Shown here piece after piece: positions 6,779 to 14,685 of a stretch of 25,667 bases of DNA. Each line of letters begins with the position of its first letter. The first letter of the stretch is position 1. A program made the position numbers and the translations under genes. The notes beneath the pieces were generated by a model. It was not told where the DNA came from, made no database searches, and worked only from the letters and a program-made list of their open reading frames with translations. The DNA is taken from IMG/VR virus record IMGVR_UViG_3300025151_000265, positions 1-25,667 of that record; one strand, written 5' to 3'. This stretch comes from a virus.

Positions 6779-9081
6779 ATATTGACGAATTGGCAGACAA
6801 ATTATCTAGACTTCCTAAAAGCGAAAGGAAGGTCGAACAGGCAGAAATTTTTGCTGAAATGAGAGAAGAGTTTGGAGAAGAAGCAAATGCTAAAATCCAA
6901 GAGTTAAAGGACAAAATGGCACTTTCTACTAGCCCCTTTCAAGCATTTGAAAAGGCATTGAAGAGTGTAACAATCAAAACAAAATCCAATAAGACTATCA
7001 CTAAAAGCACCGCACTAAAAAGCAAACTACCTGCAAACATTAGATTATTTTCCAGCACACAAAACCCTCAAAAGGATATACCTGCATTAGAAAGAAACTT
7101 AGAAGTTATACAAGCGGGACTTAGAAGTGTTCCACCTACTACACCTGCCGATACTATAATTCAGCACAATGTAGATGTTCTTCTAGATGCAATAGATGAA
7201 ACCAAAGCCTATGCAATTACGGGACAGGGTAGAGCCAAGGCTATCAAAATAGATAGTTTGCTTGGAGGCATACCATTAGGCCCAGTAGAAAATAGAGATG
7301 TCATTTACAAATATTGGGAAGAGGTTGCTGGAAAATATAAGAGGGTACAAGATACCTTGGATTTTTTCTTAGGGGAACCGATGATAGCGCAACTAGAACA
7401 GATATTTGATGGTAAAAATGTAGATGTTGAATGGGATGACATATCATCCAATCTCCTAGAATTCAAAGGAAAAGATTTGAGTTATGTTCATAGATTTGAT
7501 GCTCCCGAAGTAGATATGGAAGAACCTTTGGGAATGGCTTATTCATACATAGTATCGTTGGAAACTATTTACAATCTACATAAAGAAGTGCTAGAGGAAG
7601 AAAAAAGAGAGACAGGAGAAATAGCGGGTGACATTAATTCACAAATGCAAATGGAATTAAGAACCGCTTCAAAGGTTTCCTATGGTCAAGACCTTTCTAT
7701 GTTAGACCCTACCTTAACTAATACTAGTGATGACGACGATTTAAAAAATCTCTTAGAAACTAAAGTGAATGAAGTAGACCCACTATTAGCATACTATTAC
7801 AATAGCCCTAAGTCAAACCTATCTAAGAAAATAGTGGCAGTAACTAGAAAGGGATTCGAAGATATTTCTGATTTTATTACAGGATTTGTAGAAAACGCTA
7901 ATGCGCAGTATTCAGACATGGGAGTTGTTATGGCCCCTAAAATAAAAAAGGATATTAAAGAATTTACAGATACTTTGCGTTCTAATAGAGATGAGTTTTA
8001 TCTTCCTCACTCTGTAATAGATGTTTTACCAAAGGGTTCTAAAGTAGACGGTAAGGATAACATTGGGGACATTTTAGAATTTTTAAATGCGGTAGGAGAC
8101 TTGCTATTCGAATTCCCTCCTATGCTGCCTAGTAAAACTGCTAGAAGGCAATTCGGAGTAGATACAGAAGGATTACCTTCTGACGCTCCTATGACTCCAG
8201 CACATAAAGGTAAAATGAAAAAGGTTAGAGAAGCATTTAAGGATTTATTAGAGGCTATTGATGACTATTATATCTCTCCTAGTTATAGTGGAAAACTACC
8301 GATAGCAGAAGTCGATTTCTTAAAATCTGCTGGAGCGTTTAAAATTTCAGCAGGGTCTTCTAATCTAGGAGTTCAGTCTCTATCAGGAACAGCATATGCT
8401 GGAATTCTTAACAATAGATTCAATGTTAAGAAGAGACATATTGAAGCAATATACAATTTCTTAAACTCTGTAGTTAGTGGAGATAGTGATTTAGACATGA
8501 AACTGACTCAAATGGGAGAAGATGCGGCGAAAGCACTTACAGAACTATTTGATTTAGAAGAACAGAATAATAATCATATGGCCGCAATAATTAGTTATGT
8601 ATATGGAGAAATGGGACAGGAAGTTGGAGATAGGAAATTCGACAAGAAGTTAATTAGCGAAAGGACCACACAATACGAAAAGGATTATGCTTCAGGAAAA
8701 CCTTTCCCTCTATTCATCTTACCTTCCTATCTGATGAAACATAAAGGACTCATAGAAAGAAGCGGAATGAGGAATGCGGTAGGTAGGCTAAAGGATTTGT
8801 TAAGAAGGGTAGAGGACTTACCAGTTATTCTCAAATCTTTACTAAAGGCGCACGACATCGTTAGGGAAATAAAAGGGTTGAAGCCTGTTTATGCTTTCCG
8901 ACCATTAACACTTAATCATTCTGAAGAAGTCATCAATAAGATGTATGCTGAATTCAATGTAGATTTGTCTTATTCAGAAGTAGATAAAATAGTAACTGAA
9001 GTCAATTCATTTTCAAACATTGCTAAATCTCTAGGAGTATCTGAAGAAATTGTATATCAAGTAAAGGCACAGTTTAGGTGA
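6775..9081 (+). CDS. 768-aa protein, unknown, coupled to the 660-aa gene
   Basis: Largely helical-looking soluble protein with no W tag at either end. The N terminus is charged (MNIDELADKLSRLPKSERKV), followed by a Lys/Thr/Ser-rich stretch (residues about 60-85). The C-terminal part (about 740-768) ends in a helical segment, NIAKSLGVSEEIVYQVKAQF, with a helix-turn-helix flavour. No catalytic motif recognised. The start overlaps the previous stop and is preceded by GGAGGTCGAATC. Because it is coupled to the tagged 660-aa gene, the two products may form a complex, with only one needing the tag. It might be a structural or internal virion protein, but nothing in the sequence proves this. Confidence 0.8.
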   Translation: MNIDELADKLSRLPKSERKVEQAEIFAEMREEFGEEANAKIQELKDKMALSTSPFQAFEKALKSVTIKTKSNKTITKSTALKSKLPANIRLFSSTQNPQKDIPALERNLEVIQAGLRSVPPTTPADTIIQHNVDVLLDAIDETKAYAITGQGRAKAIKIDSLLGGIPLGPVENRDVIYKYWEEVAGKYKRVQDTLDFFLGEPMIAQLEQIFDGKNVDVEWDDISSNLLEFKGKDLSYVHRFDAPEVDMEEPLGMAYSYIVSLETIYNLHKEVLEEEKRETGEIAGDINSQMQMELRTASKVSYGQDLSMLDPTLTNTSDDDDLKNLLETKVNEVDPLLAYYYNSPKSNLSKKIVAVTRKGFEDISDFITGFVENANAQYSDMGVVMAPKIKKDIKEFTDTLRSNRDEFYLPHSVIDVLPKGSKVDGKDNIGDILEFLNAVGDLLFEFPPMLPSKTARRQFGVDTEGLPSDAPMTPAHKGKMKKVREAFKDLLEAIDDYYISPSYSGKLPIAEVDFLKSAGAFKISAGSSNLGVQSLSGTAYAGILNNRFNVKKRHIEAIYNFLNSVVSGDSDLDMKLTQMGEDAAKALTELFDLEEQNNNHMAAIISYVYGEMGQEVGDRKFDKKLISERTTQYEKDYASGKPFPLFILPSYLMKHKGLIERSGMRNAVGRLKDLLRRVEDLPVILKSLLKAHDIVREIKGLKPVYAFRPLTLNHSEEVINKMYAEFNVDLSYSEVDKIVTEVNSFSNIAKSLGVSEEIVYQVKAQFR

Positions 9082-9085
9082 GGGC

Positions 9086-9610
9086 ATGGCTGAAAAAATA
9101 ACTGCTGGTGAAATTACTTTTGAACAAATGTCAGAAGAACAAGCGGTGAAAACTTTCCAAGAAGATGGCTATTTTGAGTACAATAAAAGAAGGGTGAGGT
9201 ATGGAGATTCTTTACCACCTAATTCTATTTGGGCTACTATCCCCGCTACTATGTTTGTTGCTTTTTACAAAGGTACTCCAGTAGGAATTGTAGGTTTTTC
9301 TAGATATAAGGGAGTTTTACTAGGGGCTGGAGTTCATACTAGAAGAGAGTATAGAGGAAGAGGATTGTTAGATATTTTAATAGATAAGGCAATAAAGGAA
9401 AAGCGTTCTAGGACACTTTATATCAATATTGCTAATCCGAGAATAGCGAATAATTATAGGGCAAAGGGATTCAAAGACATGAATAAAGATGAGTTGCCGG
9501 AAGATGTTAAGCAAGAATTAGGCGATATTAGATACACTGACCAAGTTCAAAAACTACTAAGTCATTTTTCCCCTAAGTGGCAACAAGTTCTTAAAAGAAG
9601 GAGAGGTTAA
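9086..9610 (+). CDS. GNAT-family N-acetyltransferase with C-terminal W tag
   Basis: 174 aa. GNAT enzymes transfer the acetyl group of acetyl-CoA to an amine. The acetyl-CoA-binding motif A is clear: GAGVHTRREYRGRGLLDIL (residues about 80-98), with the R-x-x-G-x-G-type loop (YRGRGL) after a beta strand. The following strand and helix (TLYINIANPRIANNYRAKGF, 110-129) carry the usual Asn/Tyr and an aromatic-Gly-Phe turn. Length is normal for a single GNAT domain. The extra C terminus, SPKWQQVLKRRRG, matches W-x-x-V-L-K and mirrors the N-terminal tag of neighbours. Substrate unknown; a capsid, packaged or host protein are all possible. The start follows AGGTGAGGGC. The stop is one base from the next tagged gene. 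Confidence 0.85.
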   Translation: MAEKITAGEITFEQMSEEQAVKTFQEDGYFEYNKRRVRYGDSLPPNSIWATIPATMFVAFYKGTPVGIVGFSRYKGVLLGAGVHTRREYRGRGLLDILIDKAIKEKRSRTLYINIANPRIANNYRAKGFKDMNKDELPEDVKQELGDIRYTDQVQKLLSHFSPKWQQVLKRRRG

Positions 9611-9611
9611 A

Positions 9612-9977
9612 ATGAATTGGAAAAACATATTAAAAGCAGATTGTGGGACAACAGAAAAGATTCTGTATGGCAATCAAAAGAAACTAGACAGAAACAAAAA
9701 CAATAAAATAGATTCAGAAGATTTTAAACATCTACGGGCGAATAAGTCTGAAGGTGCAGAAGAAACAATAGTTTCTACTTTGGAAAAGGAAGGAGGGGCT
9801 TCGGGTCTAGAACCACTAGAAGAAGCAACTAAGATGTCCGGAGAAGAATTAGAAGGGCTGTTGAACTCTATGGAAAATGTTGTTCAGCATAAGAGTGGAG
9901 ATTATATTCTTTTAGATGGGCTACCGCTTCCTGAAGAAGAGGAAGAAGAGGAAGAAGAGGATGAGCAAGATGAGTAA
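9612..9977 (+). CDS. Tagged EF-hand-like protein (MNWKNILK) with poly-Glu tail
   Basis: 121 aa. The tag is MNWKNILK. Residues 26-37 (DRNKNNKIDSED) fit an EF-hand Ca-binding loop: D at 1, N at 3, N at 5, Ile at 8 and D at 12, flanked by KKL and FKHL helical ends. Position 6 is Asn instead of Gly, and position 12 is Asp instead of the usual Glu. A Gly/Glu/Leu-rich segment follows, and the protein ends in a run of Glu with Asp (residues about 109-121). The strongly acidic tail could mimic DNA or bind cations. The ribosome-binding site is GGAGAGG before 9612. The last codons overlap the next gene by 8 bases. Confidence 0.8.
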   Translation: MNWKNILKADCGTTEKILYGNQKKLDRNKNNKIDSEDFKHLRANKSEGAEETIVSTLEKEGGASGLEPLEEATKMSGEELEGLLNSMENVVQHKSGDYILLDGLPLPEEEEEEEEEDEQDE

Positions 9978-10197
9978 TTGGAAAAATATTCTGAAAATGA
10001 ATCCTAGTCTAGTAGTAGACCAAATCGGAGAACATAAAGATATTTTAGCAGATATTGAAGAAACTATAAGATTATATTCAGATAATAAAATGATGGACAG
10101 AGAAGGAATTGTAAAATTGTTCGATGATTATAATGTTTCTCACCACCAAATCCATAATGCCTTAAAAGTAATTATAGAAAAGATAACGAGGTCTTGA
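9970..10197 (+). CDS. Tagged small acidic protein (MSNWKNILK)
   Basis: 75 aa. I take the ATG at 9970 (MSNWKNILKMNPS); an in-frame ATG at 9961 would add MSK and is less well placed relative to the GAAGAGG upstream. The tag has one extra residue (Asn) before Trp. The rest is acidic and helical (QIGEHKDILADIEETIRLYS, then HHQIHNALKVIIEKITRS). The gene starts inside the poly-Glu coding end of its neighbour, so a Glu-rich (GAA/GAG) tail doubles as ribosome-binding site. Family not recognised. Confidence 0.78.
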   Translation: MSNWKNILKMNPSLVVDQIGEHKDILADIEETIRLYSDNKMMDREGIVKLFDDYNVSHHQIHNALKVIIEKITRS

Positions 10198-10198
10198 T

Positions 10199-10573
10199 AT
10201 GTCTTGGCAAGATATTCTTAAAGTAAAGGCTACTGCTACTCATAACAGTAAAGGTGAGAAAAAGGATTCTTGCGAATTATCTGCTGATGAATCCTATGGA
10301 ATGAAAAGTTCAGCATATAGGTCAGGAAATATTACCCAATGCAGAAAGAAAAAAGGGATTAAAAAAGCCAATGACGGATTACATCAATGGTTTAACAGAA
10401 GAGGCGGAGATGGTCAGAAAGGCTGGGTTTCCTGTCAATCATGTGAAGATGATAAGAAAGGGACAAAACCTTGTGGAAGACAAGATGCTTCTAAAGGAAC
10501 TAAACAAAGATGTAGGCCGACTTGTTCTGCATGTAAAGACTATCCAAGAAGAAAAGGGAGGAAAGGAAGATGA
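10199..10573 (+). CDS. Tagged Cys-rich basic protein resembling the DUF5872 family (MSWQDILK)
   Basis: 124 aa. The tag MSWQDILKVKATA precedes a low-complexity linker. A Cys-rich, strongly basic domain follows: GLHQWFNRRGGDGQKGWVSC (about residues 60-79), then SCEDDKKG, PCGR and QRCRPTCSACKDYPRR. The W-F-x-R-x-G-G-x-G-x-x-x-G-W-V-x-C and P-C-G-R ... C-R-P-T-x-x-x-C pattern matches my memory of DUF5872, a small domain known from viruses and some cells; this was not checked by search. The Cys set could bind zinc, and the basic tail suggests nucleic-acid binding. As I recall the domain occurs without such a tag elsewhere, which would make this a tag-plus-domain fusion. Start preceded by GAGGTCTTGAT. 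Confidence 0.8.
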   Translation: MSWQDILKVKATATHNSKGEKKDSCELSADESYGMKSSAYRSGNITQCRKKKGIKKANDGLHQWFNRRGGDGQKGWVSCQSCEDDKKGTKPCGRQDASKGTKQRCRPTCSACKDYPRRKGRKGR

Positions 10574-10977
10574 ATGATTGGCAAATCTTATTGAAGCAAT
10601 TAACTTGCCCTCCGGCAACTAAGAATCTCAAACTTAATACCAAGAATAGAGATGCCGCTATCAAAGATGAAGATATAAAATACGGTCCTTTGAATATAGA
10701 TGAACCTGCTGATTATTGGGAGAAGGTAGCGGAACATTGGGACACATCCGTTGAAGCCGCTAAGAAATCTAAATGTTCTAATTGTATTGCTTTTGATATT
10801 AGTCCAAGGATGAAAGATTGTATGCCTATCGTAGATGTAAAAGGTGGATTAGGATATTGTTGGATGCACGATTTCAAGTGTCACGAAGATAGAACCTGTT
10901 ACACTTGGGCCAAGGGTGGTCCTATTAAAGACGATAAGAAGTCTAAGAAAAATCAACTGAAGAGGGAAGAATCATGA
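10570..10977 (+). CDS. Tagged Cys-cluster protein (MNDWQILLK)
   Basis: 135 aa. The tag is MNDWQILLKQ (W-x-x-L-L-K, with an extra residue before Trp). The C-terminal half carries six Cys: CSNC at about residues 73-76, C at 88, then GYCWMHDFKCHEDRTCYTWA with three more (about 95-114), with nearby His. The spacing suggests a metal site (Zn or Fe-S). I have an impression of similar small C-x-x-C ... YC ... F-x-C-H-x-x-R-T-C-x-x-W proteins in marine viruses, but could not check it. The protein ends in a basic tail (KKSKKNQLKREE). Its start overlaps the preceding stop by four bases and is preceded by GGGAGGAAAGG. Confidence 0.78.
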   Translation: MNDWQILLKQLTCPPATKNLKLNTKNRDAAIKDEDIKYGPLNIDEPADYWEKVAEHWDTSVEAAKKSKCSNCIAFDISPRMKDCMPIVDVKGGLGYCWMHDFKCHEDRTCYTWAKGGPIKDDKKSKKNQLKREES

Positions 10978-11303
10978 GTTGGAAAGAAGTTCTAAAAATA
11001 GATGAGATAGATATTCAATCTTCTATCAACATGGCTAGAAAATACTTAGATGAAATAGAGGAATATGTTTCGTATTATTATGGTGCTGGCTACTCTCCGG
11101 ATTTTGACGATGAGGGGGAGGCTGATGCTTTTCAAGACCAAACCTACAAAGATATTGAAACCATGAATAAATTATTCAAAAATCCTACTAAAGAAAATTT
11201 AGAAAAAATAGAAACGATGTCGAATAGGTTAGCCCAAGATATTGAATTTGAACATAGCCCATTAGAAATAATTCCTTCTTTTGATATTCAGTATAGGGAG
11301 TGA
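10974..11303 (+). CDS. Tagged acidic small protein (MSWKEVLK)
   Basis: 109 aa starting MSWKEVLKIDEIDIQSS (tag with Val). The body is acidic, with Tyr-rich and Asp/Glu-rich stretches (EEYVSYYYGAGYSPDFDDEG, residues about 31-50) and two helices towards the C terminus. It overlaps the previous gene by ATGA and is preceded by GAGGGAAGA. No family recognised. Confidence 0.78.
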   Translation: MSWKEVLKIDEIDIQSSINMARKYLDEIEEYVSYYYGAGYSPDFDDEGEADAFQDQTYKDIETMNKLFKNPTKENLEKIETMSNRLAQDIEFEHSPLEIIPSFDIQYRE

Positions 11304-11307
11304 TAGA

Positions 11308-11661
11308 ATGTCTTGGCAAACTATCCTCAAAAAGAAACCTAAGAGTGCTAGGTCAAGAGCATTAGAGAGAGCCAAAAAGAAAGGACTTAAAGGATTAAAT
11401 AAGCCTCAAAGACTAAACGATAATTCCGGAAAGTCGCATCATGTAATGGCTTTTGAAGGTAAGAAAGCCAAGTACATTAAATTCGGACAAAAGGGAGTTA
11501 AGACAAATCAAACTGCTGGACAAAGAAAGGCTTTCAAATCTCGCCATGCTAAGAACATCAAGCGTGGGAAAATGTCTGCTGCATATTGGGCTAATAAAGT
11601 AAAGTGGAGTGCAAGTAAAACCAAAGAGAAGAAGAATAAGAAATGGAGGAAGGGGAGTTAG
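11308..11661 (+). CDS. Tagged highly basic protein (MSWQTILK) of a phage-associated family
   Basis: 117 aa. The ATG at 11308 (MSWQTILKKKP) follows TAGGGAGTGATAGA; an in-frame TTG at 11281 is not supported. After the tag comes a Lys/Arg-rich body with a conserved-looking core: GKSHHVMAFEGKKAKYIKFG, then QRKAFKSRHAKNIKRGKMSA and AYWANKVKW. The F-K-x-R-H-x-K-N-I-x-x-G-K-M-S-A-A-Y-W-A pattern is one I recall from small basic proteins of many phages; its role is not established to my knowledge. The composition suggests DNA binding. Fusion of the tag to such a domain fits delivery of a DNA-condensing or DNA-binding protein into the capsid. The stop abuts the next ATG. Confidence 0.82.
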   Translation: MSWQTILKKKPKSARSRALERAKKKGLKGLNKPQRLNDNSGKSHHVMAFEGKKAKYIKFGQKGVKTNQTAGQRKAFKSRHAKNIKRGKMSAAYWANKVKWSASKTKEKKNKKWRKGS

Positions 11662-11862
11662 ATGCCATTTAAGTCTTTAGAGCAAGCCTACTTCTTGTAT
11701 AATTACAAGCGAGTCGTATTTAATCAAATTGCTGGAGTATATGGCGTTCCGTTTCTTTGGCACGAATACAGAGACTTGAGAGATAGAGGTATTACTGCTA
11801 AAGATGCAGACAAGATGATTCATGACCCAAGATTAAAAAAGTGGCAAAGGGTGTTGAAATAA
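11662..11862 (+). CDS. 66-aa protein with C-terminal W tag (KWQRVLK)
   Basis: 66 aa. MPFKSLEQAYFLYNYKRVVF leads into a Gly/Val/Tyr-rich part and ends DPRLKKWQRVLK, where the last six residues are exactly W-x-x-V-L-K. Unlike most tagged genes it lacks the motif at the start. The first 50 residues (aromatic, Tyr-rich, with AGVYGVPFLWHEYRDL) look like a small helical domain. Its stop overlaps the terminase start (TAATG), which suggests translational coupling with the packaging motor. Ribosome-binding site: AAGGGGAGTT. Function unknown. Confidence 0.75.
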   Translation: MPFKSLEQAYFLYNYKRVVFNQIAGVYGVPFLWHEYRDLRDRGITAKDADKMIHDPRLKKWQRVLK

Positions 11863-13316
11863 TGGAAATTGAAGCATTTAATCTAGAACATCAGATGGAT
11901 TTCGAACTATCTAGAAACTCCTTCCCTTATTTCTTTCAACATGTTTGTGGCCCTGCTATGGGAATTGACCAATACTTCTATCCCCATTATATGGAAGAGT
12001 GGTTAGAATTAATGAATAGCACTCAGCGCACAGTTTTAATTTGTAGTCGTGACCACGGAAAATCTGTATTCATGCACTGTTGGGTAATATGGAATTTAGT
12101 TTTTCAACCTAAAGGCTACCAAATGCTTTACATCTCTTCTAACCAAAAGCAGACTCTAGTACACATGCGAGAGATTGATAAATACTTTAGCCACCCAATG
12201 CTACAAAAATTCAAACCTATTAGGGGCTGGTCAGTAGGACATATCCGATTAACTAACGGCAATGAATTACTAGCAAGGTCTGTAGGCTCACAGATTCGTG
12301 GACTTCACCCAAATGAAATAGTTATTGACGACCCTCTGAAAGAATTCTCAATGTCTGCTATACAGAAAGTCACTGATTGGTTTTACAGCGATATGATTCC
12401 TACTCTTCACCATTCTGCATCCCTAAGAGTAATCGGTACTCCATTTAGTTATACAGATATTTATGCTCAACTTGCAGAGAATGAAGTCTATGAAGTTAGA
12501 ACCTATCCCTGCTTAAATGCACTTAACGAACCGCTTTGGCCCGATAGATGGGATTACAATTCCCTAATGTTAAGAAAGGGAGAGATTGGTACAATTGCAT
12601 TCACTAGAGAATATCTTTGTGTTCCTATGTCTACAGGTACTTCTCTCTTTAACCCTGAGTACTTAGATAATGCTAAGTCAAAGGACTACATACTAAAACC
12701 ACATAGAAGAAAGGACTTCAGATATTATGTAGGTGTGGACCCTGCTATTTCTACTGATGGAGACTACAATGTTATTACTGTATTAGAAGTAGACGAAAAC
12801 GATAATAAAACTGTAGTTTTTGTTGATAGGGCTAAGAATGTAGAGTTTAGGCAGAACATAGAGAAGGTGAAGATGATAGGTAAAATTTTCAATCCTGAAG
12901 TAGTTTTATTCGAAACCAATACCTTCGCAAAATCATTTACTCAAGAATTAAAACATGTATCTGATATTAATGTCCACGACTTCACAACTACTAGAAAGAA
13001 AAAGCAAGAGATTATTCTTAACCTACAAATGAATTTCGAGAATGGTAAGATGATACTCCCTTATGGCAATGAAGAAAGTAGGCGAGTTACTTCTACTTTG
13101 ATAGAAGAATTGTCCATGTTTGCTATTACTGAAGGGGGCAAGTTTGAAGGCATAGGGGCGCACGACGACATGGTAATGAGTTTAGCCTTGGCCAATGCCG
13201 CCACTTATACTATGAGCGAGAAGTTTATTCATTTAGATGACTTGGGCATATTTGATGATAGGCCAACTGCACCTAAACCCTTTGCTGGAAAAGGCATTAT
13301 GGGGCTAAACTTTTGA
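11862..13316 (+). CDS. terL: Terminase large subunit (packaging ATPase/nuclease)
   Basis: 484 aa; pumps DNA into the prohead and cuts the concatemer. Walker A CSRDHGKS is at residues 61-68, Walker B IVIDDP at 153-158, and a coupling-type motif IGTP at 191-194. The C-terminal RNase H-like nuclease has its acidic residues in GVDPA (D293), LFETN (E351) and AHDD (D435/D436), in the expected order. Length is typical. The ATG at 11862 overlaps the upstream stop (TAATG); an ATG at 11841 lies inside the previous gene and is not needed. The protein lacks the W tag, as expected for a motor that acts outside the capsid and leaves after packaging. ILK occurs at about residues 277-279 but without the W context. 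Confidence 0.95.
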   Translation: MEIEAFNLEHQMDFELSRNSFPYFFQHVCGPAMGIDQYFYPHYMEEWLELMNSTQRTVLICSRDHGKSVFMHCWVIWNLVFQPKGYQMLYISSNQKQTLVHMREIDKYFSHPMLQKFKPIRGWSVGHIRLTNGNELLARSVGSQIRGLHPNEIVIDDPLKEFSMSAIQKVTDWFYSDMIPTLHHSASLRVIGTPFSYTDIYAQLAENEVYEVRTYPCLNALNEPLWPDRWDYNSLMLRKGEIGTIAFTREYLCVPMSTGTSLFNPEYLDNAKSKDYILKPHRRKDFRYYVGVDPAISTDGDYNVITVLEVDENDNKTVVFVDRAKNVEFRQNIEKVKMIGKIFNPEVVLFETNTFAKSFTQELKHVSDINVHDFTTTRKKKQEIILNLQMNFENGKMILPYGNEESRRVTSTLIEELSMFAITEGGKFEGIGAHDDMVMSLALANAATYTMSEKFIHLDDLGIFDDRPTAPKPFAGKGIMGLNF

Positions 13317-13325
13317 GGTGATATT

Positions 13326-14681
13326 ATGGCAACTCCGGATGAAAAAAGAGAAGCGGCCCAAAGACTAGAACAGGTGGCCGATTTAGAAGAAGAGGCTGAA
13401 GATGCTAAATCTGAAATTGAGCAATCCCTAGATATTAAACTAACTAGTTTTATTCAAGGGTTGAGCATAGTAGATGAATCTGAAGCCATTACCAAAATAA
13501 GTCAAGAGTTTAGAATCAATGCTTCCCAAGCAAGAAAACACTTAGATGTTTTTCCTGATAAATATTTAGTTCAAGATACCTATGTCCCTGATATTATCAA
13601 GACTATGCGTAGAGAAAGAAGAAAATTAAAGGGAGAATATAGGACTAAGATGACCAAAGCCATTGATACATTAATTGATGGATATTCTGACCACTTGGAT
13701 AAGTGCGTCAATAGCATTTATTGGCTCAGGCCATACAAACCCGCACTACAACAAATGCGCTATACCGAAGGCGACCTTCTAAAAATCCACGGAATTAAAG
13801 ATATAGAAAATAGAAGAAGTATGATTGATTCTATTTGTAAATATTGGGAAGCGCAGTTAGAACAGAAAGGGATGGTTTATGGCAAGGAATATTCTTCATT
13901 GCAAAAGACTATGAATACTGCTAAGAGAGAATTTAGAAAGCAGGTTAATGACCTATCTAAAATCCGTAAGACTGTAAAAGAAGAAACCAATGATTTTATT
14001 CTAAAGGCGGTTTGTAATCAGCAAGGAATTAGTGCAAGAGAAATTTTAGATAGTATGCCTACTAGACTCTATAAAAGGAATACAATGAAAATAATTCCCC
14101 AACTTATTAAGAAGTTAGACATAACTGATGTTGATGGTTCATATTATAAATTAGATAATGAAATTAAAAAGAACATCTATGCTTATACTGCGGCCTTTAT
14201 TGATTCTGATGGCTACATTACAGTAGATAGGAATATGAATCCTAGGGTTGGTTTGGTTGCTACTGGAGATAGAGGTAAGGCTTTTATGCTTGAGATTCAT
14301 AAAGCATTAGGAATTGGCCGACTACACTTAGACCAAAAATCTCCACAAAATACTAGACCTGTCAATAGGCTAAATTTTTACTCTCAGGCAGATGTTGGGG
14401 AATTATTGACTAAGTGCCTACCCCATTTTAGAATGAAGGGTAAAAATGCAGAATTGCTTTTAGAACTAATTCGTATGAAAAAATCCTACAAGAAGGCCGA
14501 TTGGTATAGGGACAGATGTGATGAAATTTTCAAACTAATGAAGTATGAAAACCATAAAGACCATGTTGGTTTTGATTTTACCAAAGACGGTATAGATATA
14601 GAAACTGTAGCAAAGTTACATGATAATTGTAAGATGAGTGTAATGGATGAAATGGAAAATATAGGTACTTTGGTGGTTTGA
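13326..14681 (+). CDS. LAGLIDADG-type endonuclease domain fused to a helical/HTH N-terminal region
   Basis: 451 aa. Residues about 287-302 (YTAAFIDSDGYITVDR) are a LAGLIDADG-like motif (A-F-I-D-S-D-G-Y), followed by a beta-strand pattern and a helix (AFMLEIHKALGIGRLHLDQK, then ADVGELLTKCLPHFRMKGKN) as in single-motif homing endonucleases, which dimerise and cut long sites. The first 280 residues are not part of the usual enzyme. They hold a helix-turn-helix-like stretch (AITKISQEFRINASQARKHL, about 55-74) and a second winged-helix-like segment before the nuclease (DFILKAVCNQQGISAREILD). It sits between TerL and portal, where tailed viruses often carry an HNH nuclease needed for packaging. It may be a packaging-associated nuclease or a mobile homing gene. 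Ribosome-binding site GAGGTGATATT. Confidence 0.8.
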   Translation: MATPDEKREAAQRLEQVADLEEEAEDAKSEIEQSLDIKLTSFIQGLSIVDESEAITKISQEFRINASQARKHLDVFPDKYLVQDTYVPDIIKTMRRERRKLKGEYRTKMTKAIDTLIDGYSDHLDKCVNSIYWLRPYKPALQQMRYTEGDLLKIHGIKDIENRRSMIDSICKYWEAQLEQKGMVYGKEYSSLQKTMNTAKREFRKQVNDLSKIRKTVKEETNDFILKAVCNQQGISAREILDSMPTRLYKRNTMKIIPQLIKKLDITDVDGSYYKLDNEIKKNIYAYTAAFIDSDGYITVDRNMNPRVGLVATGDRGKAFMLEIHKALGIGRLHLDQKSPQNTRPVNRLNFYSQADVGELLTKCLPHFRMKGKNAELLLELIRMKKSYKKADWYRDRCDEIFKLMKYENHKDHVGFDFTKDGIDIETVAKLHDNCKMSVMDEMENIGTLVV

Positions 14682-14685
14682 TAGT

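Noticed and set aside
12688-12705. YILKPHRRK in the large terminase as a cleavage site
   Set aside because: No Trp or Asp context, and terminase does not enter the capsid. Background ILK also occurs in the LAGLIDADG protein and ligase, which shows that ILK alone is weak evidence.
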